From: Atopobium fossor DSM 15642
Lineage (GTDB): Bacteria; Actinomycetota; Coriobacteriia; Coriobacteriales; Atopobiaceae
DNA: 64,000 nucleotides
Reading direction: 5' to 3'
Assembly (NCBI RefSeq): GCF_000483125.1
Contig: NZ_AXXR01000004.1
Span: 124,001-188,000 of the forward strand
Shown here: in pieces, positions 62,097 through 64,000 of the stretch
Layout of the letters: every line of letters starts with the position of its first letter
Numbering within the stretch: the first letter of the stretch is position 1
Translations under genes and position numbers: made by a program
The notes under the pieces: model-generated
Databases searched by the model: none
Told to the model about the DNA's origin: nothing
The model's input: the letters and a program-made list of their open reading frames with translations, nothing else

Positions 62097-63080
62097 ATGA
62101 CCAATTCCGTAAAGGAAGTAAAGCGCGTTAGCAAAGCAACCCGTCGTAAGGTTTGGTGGAAGAGCCAGTTTTTGCAGGGTTCCATGAACTACGAGCGTAT
62201 GCAGGCACTTGGTTGGTGCTATGGTATGGGACCAGCTCTTAAGGAGCTTTATCCCAATAAGGAAGATTTAGCGGCCGCTCTTAAGCGTCACCTTGAGTTC
62301 TTTAACACTCATCCCTATCCTGCAAGTCCCATTTTTGGTGTCGAGATGACTCTAGAAGAGGAGCGCGCAGCTGGTGTAGAGGTAGAAGACGCAGCTATTC
62401 AGGGTGTTAAGATTGGTATGATGGGTCCCCTAGCTGGTGTTGGTGATCCAATTTTCTGGGGCACCATCCGTCCTGTTCTTGGTGCTTTTTGCGCATCCTT
62501 GGCACTTTCTGGCTCTATTGCTGGTGCCTTTGTATTCTTCCTCGTTTGGAATGTAATTCGCCTGTCCTTTATGTGGTACACCCAGGAGTTTGGTTACCAG
62601 CAGGGCACCAACATCACTAAGGACCTTTCCGGTGGTTTCTTGCAAAAGATCACTACAGGCGCATCTATCCTTGGTATGTTTATCATGGGTGTTCTGATTC
62701 CTCGCTGGACTTCCATGCCTATGGGCAAGGTTGTTTTCTCTAAGGCAGTGCTCTCTAAGGCAGCAGACACCTATCCTTCTGTAACAGGCTTGGCAGATGC
62801 TATTAATAGTGGAGCCGTATCTCCCGACGTGCTTGCTGGTGGTGTAAATGGTGTTACGTCTTTGAGTGGCACCGATAGCATCCAGATGATCGATGGTGTT
62901 GCTTCGGTTGTTCGTACTACCACATTGCAATCCATGCTCGATCAGTTGCTGCCTGCACTGCTTCCTATGGGTCTCACCTTCTTGTGCATCTACCTGCTTA
63001 AGAAGGGTGTAAGTCCTATTGCGATCATCTTTGCCCTGTTTGCAGTAGGTATCTTGGGCGCTTTTGTTGGTATTTTCTAA
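62097..63080 (+). CDS. PTS mannose-family EIID component
   Basis: A 327-residue membrane protein: FLQGSMNYERMQALGW, IGMMGPLAGVGDPIFWGTIRPVLGA, and a longer C-terminal part than the first EIID, with a Val/Ser-rich insertion (about 220-280). The ATG at 62097 with AAGGAG about 10 bases upstream is preferred; the in-frame GTG at 62088 is too close to that site. Confidence 0.93.
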   Translation: MTNSVKEVKRVSKATRRKVWWKSQFLQGSMNYERMQALGWCYGMGPALKELYPNKEDLAAALKRHLEFFNTHPYPASPIFGVEMTLEEERAAGVEVEDAAIQGVKIGMMGPLAGVGDPIFWGTIRPVLGAFCASLALSGSIAGAFVFFLVWNVIRLSFMWYTQEFGYQQGTNITKDLSGGFLQKITTGASILGMFIMGVLIPRWTSMPMGKVVFSKAVLSKAADTYPSVTGLADAINSGAVSPDVLAGGVNGVTSLSGTDSIQMIDGVASVVRTTTLQSMLDQLLPALLPMGLTFLCIYLLKKGVSPIAIIFALFAVGILGAFVGIF

Positions 63081-63110
63081 GTCATTGCATCTGGTAGTGG
63101 GTTGAGGACT

Positions 63111-63548
63111 ATGTTTGAGTTTTTAAAAAAGAGTGTTGAGTCGTTGAGCCATTTTAGCGAGAAAGACGCTTCCAACACTGAGTCGCTCGAACAACAAGAG
63201 CCTGAATTTGCACTGGTTAATAACTCAGTAGAGTTTAGTGCCAAAGCAAATTGCAAGCTAAATGCCCTCAACCCCAAACCCGGCAGCATTGCGCTGGGTG
63301 ATGGAGGCATAGACTTTATTGCTGCTTCGGGCTATGGATTTATCTCTATCCCCTGGAATAATATCCAAAAGGTCCGTGTAGATGTGTATGGCAAATTTGT
63401 TCGCAGTATAGAAGTGGTTACCGATGATGACCAAGTGCTGCCCTTCATTTTGTCCAAGGGCTACGATGCGTTGCATGTTATTTACAACCATATTGGGCGC
63501 GAGAAGATTGTCTCGTCCAATCGTTCTTTTGGAAGTCATACGGTTTAA
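63111..63548 (+). CDS. DUF956 / ManO-like protein
   Basis: A 145-residue cytoplasmic protein of the DUF956 family (ManO in lactic acid bacteria), which regularly follows mannose-type EIID genes. The N-terminus is variable and charged; the conserved part is about 45-135 (NPKPGSIALGDGGIDFIAASGYGFISIPWNNIQKVRVD). A regulatory role on mannose PTS genes has been proposed for relatives. ATG at 63111; an in-frame TTG at 63102 is possible. Confidence 0.85.
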   Translation: MFEFLKKSVESLSHFSEKDASNTESLEQQEPEFALVNNSVEFSAKANCKLNALNPKPGSIALGDGGIDFIAASGYGFISIPWNNIQKVRVDVYGKFVRSIEVVTDDDQVLPFILSKGYDALHVIYNHIGREKIVSSNRSFGSHTV

Positions 63549-63625
63549 ACACAGTTCATTGCAGCAGATTCCCATCTTGGCTGGTGTATAACTATCCGGG
63601 CAAGTACATACAACAGAGCAAAAAT

Positions 63626-63660
63626 AACGTGCTGTTCCATTAAGGGCAGCACGTTTTGTT
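63626..63660 (+). terminator. Terminator of the second mannose PTS operon
   Basis: A 9-bp stem AACGTGCTG/CAGCACGTT with a 12-base loop, followed by TTGTT. Confidence 0.85.
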
Positions 63661-63698
63661 GTAAAAGAGTATCTCTCAGAGCATTTGTTTGGGTTGTC

Positions 63699-64000
63699 TT
63701 AGAAAAATGCTTCTACACCAAGGTCTGAGTATTGTTGTGCATACGCTGCTAAATCTTCCGCGTGCATATTAGGAACACCTGCAAGCGCGTAGTCCTTCTC
63801 GAGAAGGGCGTATTTATTCTCACCAAAATTGTGAAAGGGGAGAAGTTGTACGCGCTTGGCTCCCAACTTGTTCAGAGCGCTTGCCATGCCGCGAGCATCT
63901 TCTAAAGAGTCGTTAAACCCAGGAATGACGGGCGTGCGAACAAGTACACCAACACCCATATCAATGGCTGTTTTGATATTAGACAGCACAAGCTCATTGC
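63699..64000 (-). CDS. Glycyl-radical enzyme activating protein (radical SAM), N-terminus cut by the window
   Basis: Only the last ~100 residues are inside the window; the frame stays open to base 64000 on the minus strand, so the internal GTG at 63989 is not the true start. Visible are NELVLSNIKTAIDMG, VLVRTPVIPGFNDSLEDARGMA, VQLLPFHNFGENKYALLEKDY and the C-terminal end. This part is typical of PflA-like activases (pyruvate formate-lyase or another glycyl-radical enzyme). The Fe-S and SAM motifs (CxxxCxxC) lie outside the window. Which enzyme it activates cannot be told here. Confidence 0.85.
   Translation of the reverse strand, partial: NELVLSNIKTAIDMGVGVLVRTPVIPGFNDSLEDARGMASALNKLGAKRVQLLPFHNFGENKYALLEKDYALAGVPNMHAEDLAAYAQQYSDLGVEAFF

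Overview
The window reads as a chromosome segment of a low-to-mid GC actinobacterium of the class Coriobacteriia, most likely an oral Atopobiaceae member (Lancefieldella/Atopobium type). That assignment is an inference from protein character, the roughly 45% GC look, the many mannose-family PTS genes in an actinobacterial background and the dnaX-ybaB-recR and mfd/nth housekeeping genes. No rRNA or taxonomic marker was available to prove it. Nearly all DNA is coding. There are three tRNA genes (Asp, Leu, Glu) and no convincing insertion sequence, prophage or CRISPR array.

Layout: (1) 1-4.0 kb, DNA replication and repair: dnaX (5' truncated), ybaB, recR and a membrane protein, then tRNA-Asp. 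(2) 4.4-6.6 kb, redox and oxidative damage: an Rrf2-type regulator abutting a MutY-like glycosylase without Fe-S cysteines, then rubrerythrin. (3) 6.8-18.4 kb, one glycogen operon: glgB, glgP, glgC, glgD, glgA and a giant GH13-GH77 fusion that combines an alpha-amylase-type enzyme with a 4-alpha-glucanotransferase. (4) nth (minus) and mfd (plus). (5) 22.9-30.3 kb, a mannose-family PTS bracketed by two SIS-domain deglycase-like proteins and followed by a HAD phosphatase, a GntR regulator and a Gfo/Idh/MocA oxidoreductase. It resembles the Salmonella gfr system for Amadori compounds. (6) mazG, a DivIC/FtsB-like protein, a Ppx/GppA phosphatase and tRNA-Leu.

(7) 33.2-40.8 kb, a GntR-controlled catabolic operon built on a galactitol-family PTS, with a TIM-like isomerase, a YjbQ-family protein, a FucA/AraD-type aldolase, a class II FBA-type aldolase and deoC; its substrate cannot be assigned. 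(8) 40.9-52.0 kb, nucleoside salvage: psuK-psuG on the minus strand diverge from deoB-deoD, a BMP-family nucleoside ABC importer, cdd and a pyrimidine-nucleoside phosphorylase. (9) 52.1-57 kb: a 40-nt perfect palindrome and 16-nt repeats before a PHP phosphatase, tRNA-Glu, a tandem pair of paralogous repeat proteins, and an iron-type alcohol dehydrogenase.

(10) 57.0-58.9 kb: a run of 19 G directly before a -10-like box and a sortase-anchored (LPATG) GbpC/Cna_B surface protein, a strong candidate for phase-variable expression. (11) 59.2-63.5 kb: a DeoR regulator and a second mannose-family PTS (fused EIIAB, EIIC, EIID) with a DUF956/ManO protein. The window ends in a glycyl-radical-enzyme activase on the minus strand.

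The genes share a theme: import of sugars, nucleosides and sugar-amine conjugates, splitting of phosphosugars to triose and acetaldehyde-level products, storage as glycogen and fermentative disposal through alcohol dehydrogenase and a glycyl radical enzyme. This fits an anaerobic or microaerophilic mucosal saccharolytic lifestyle.
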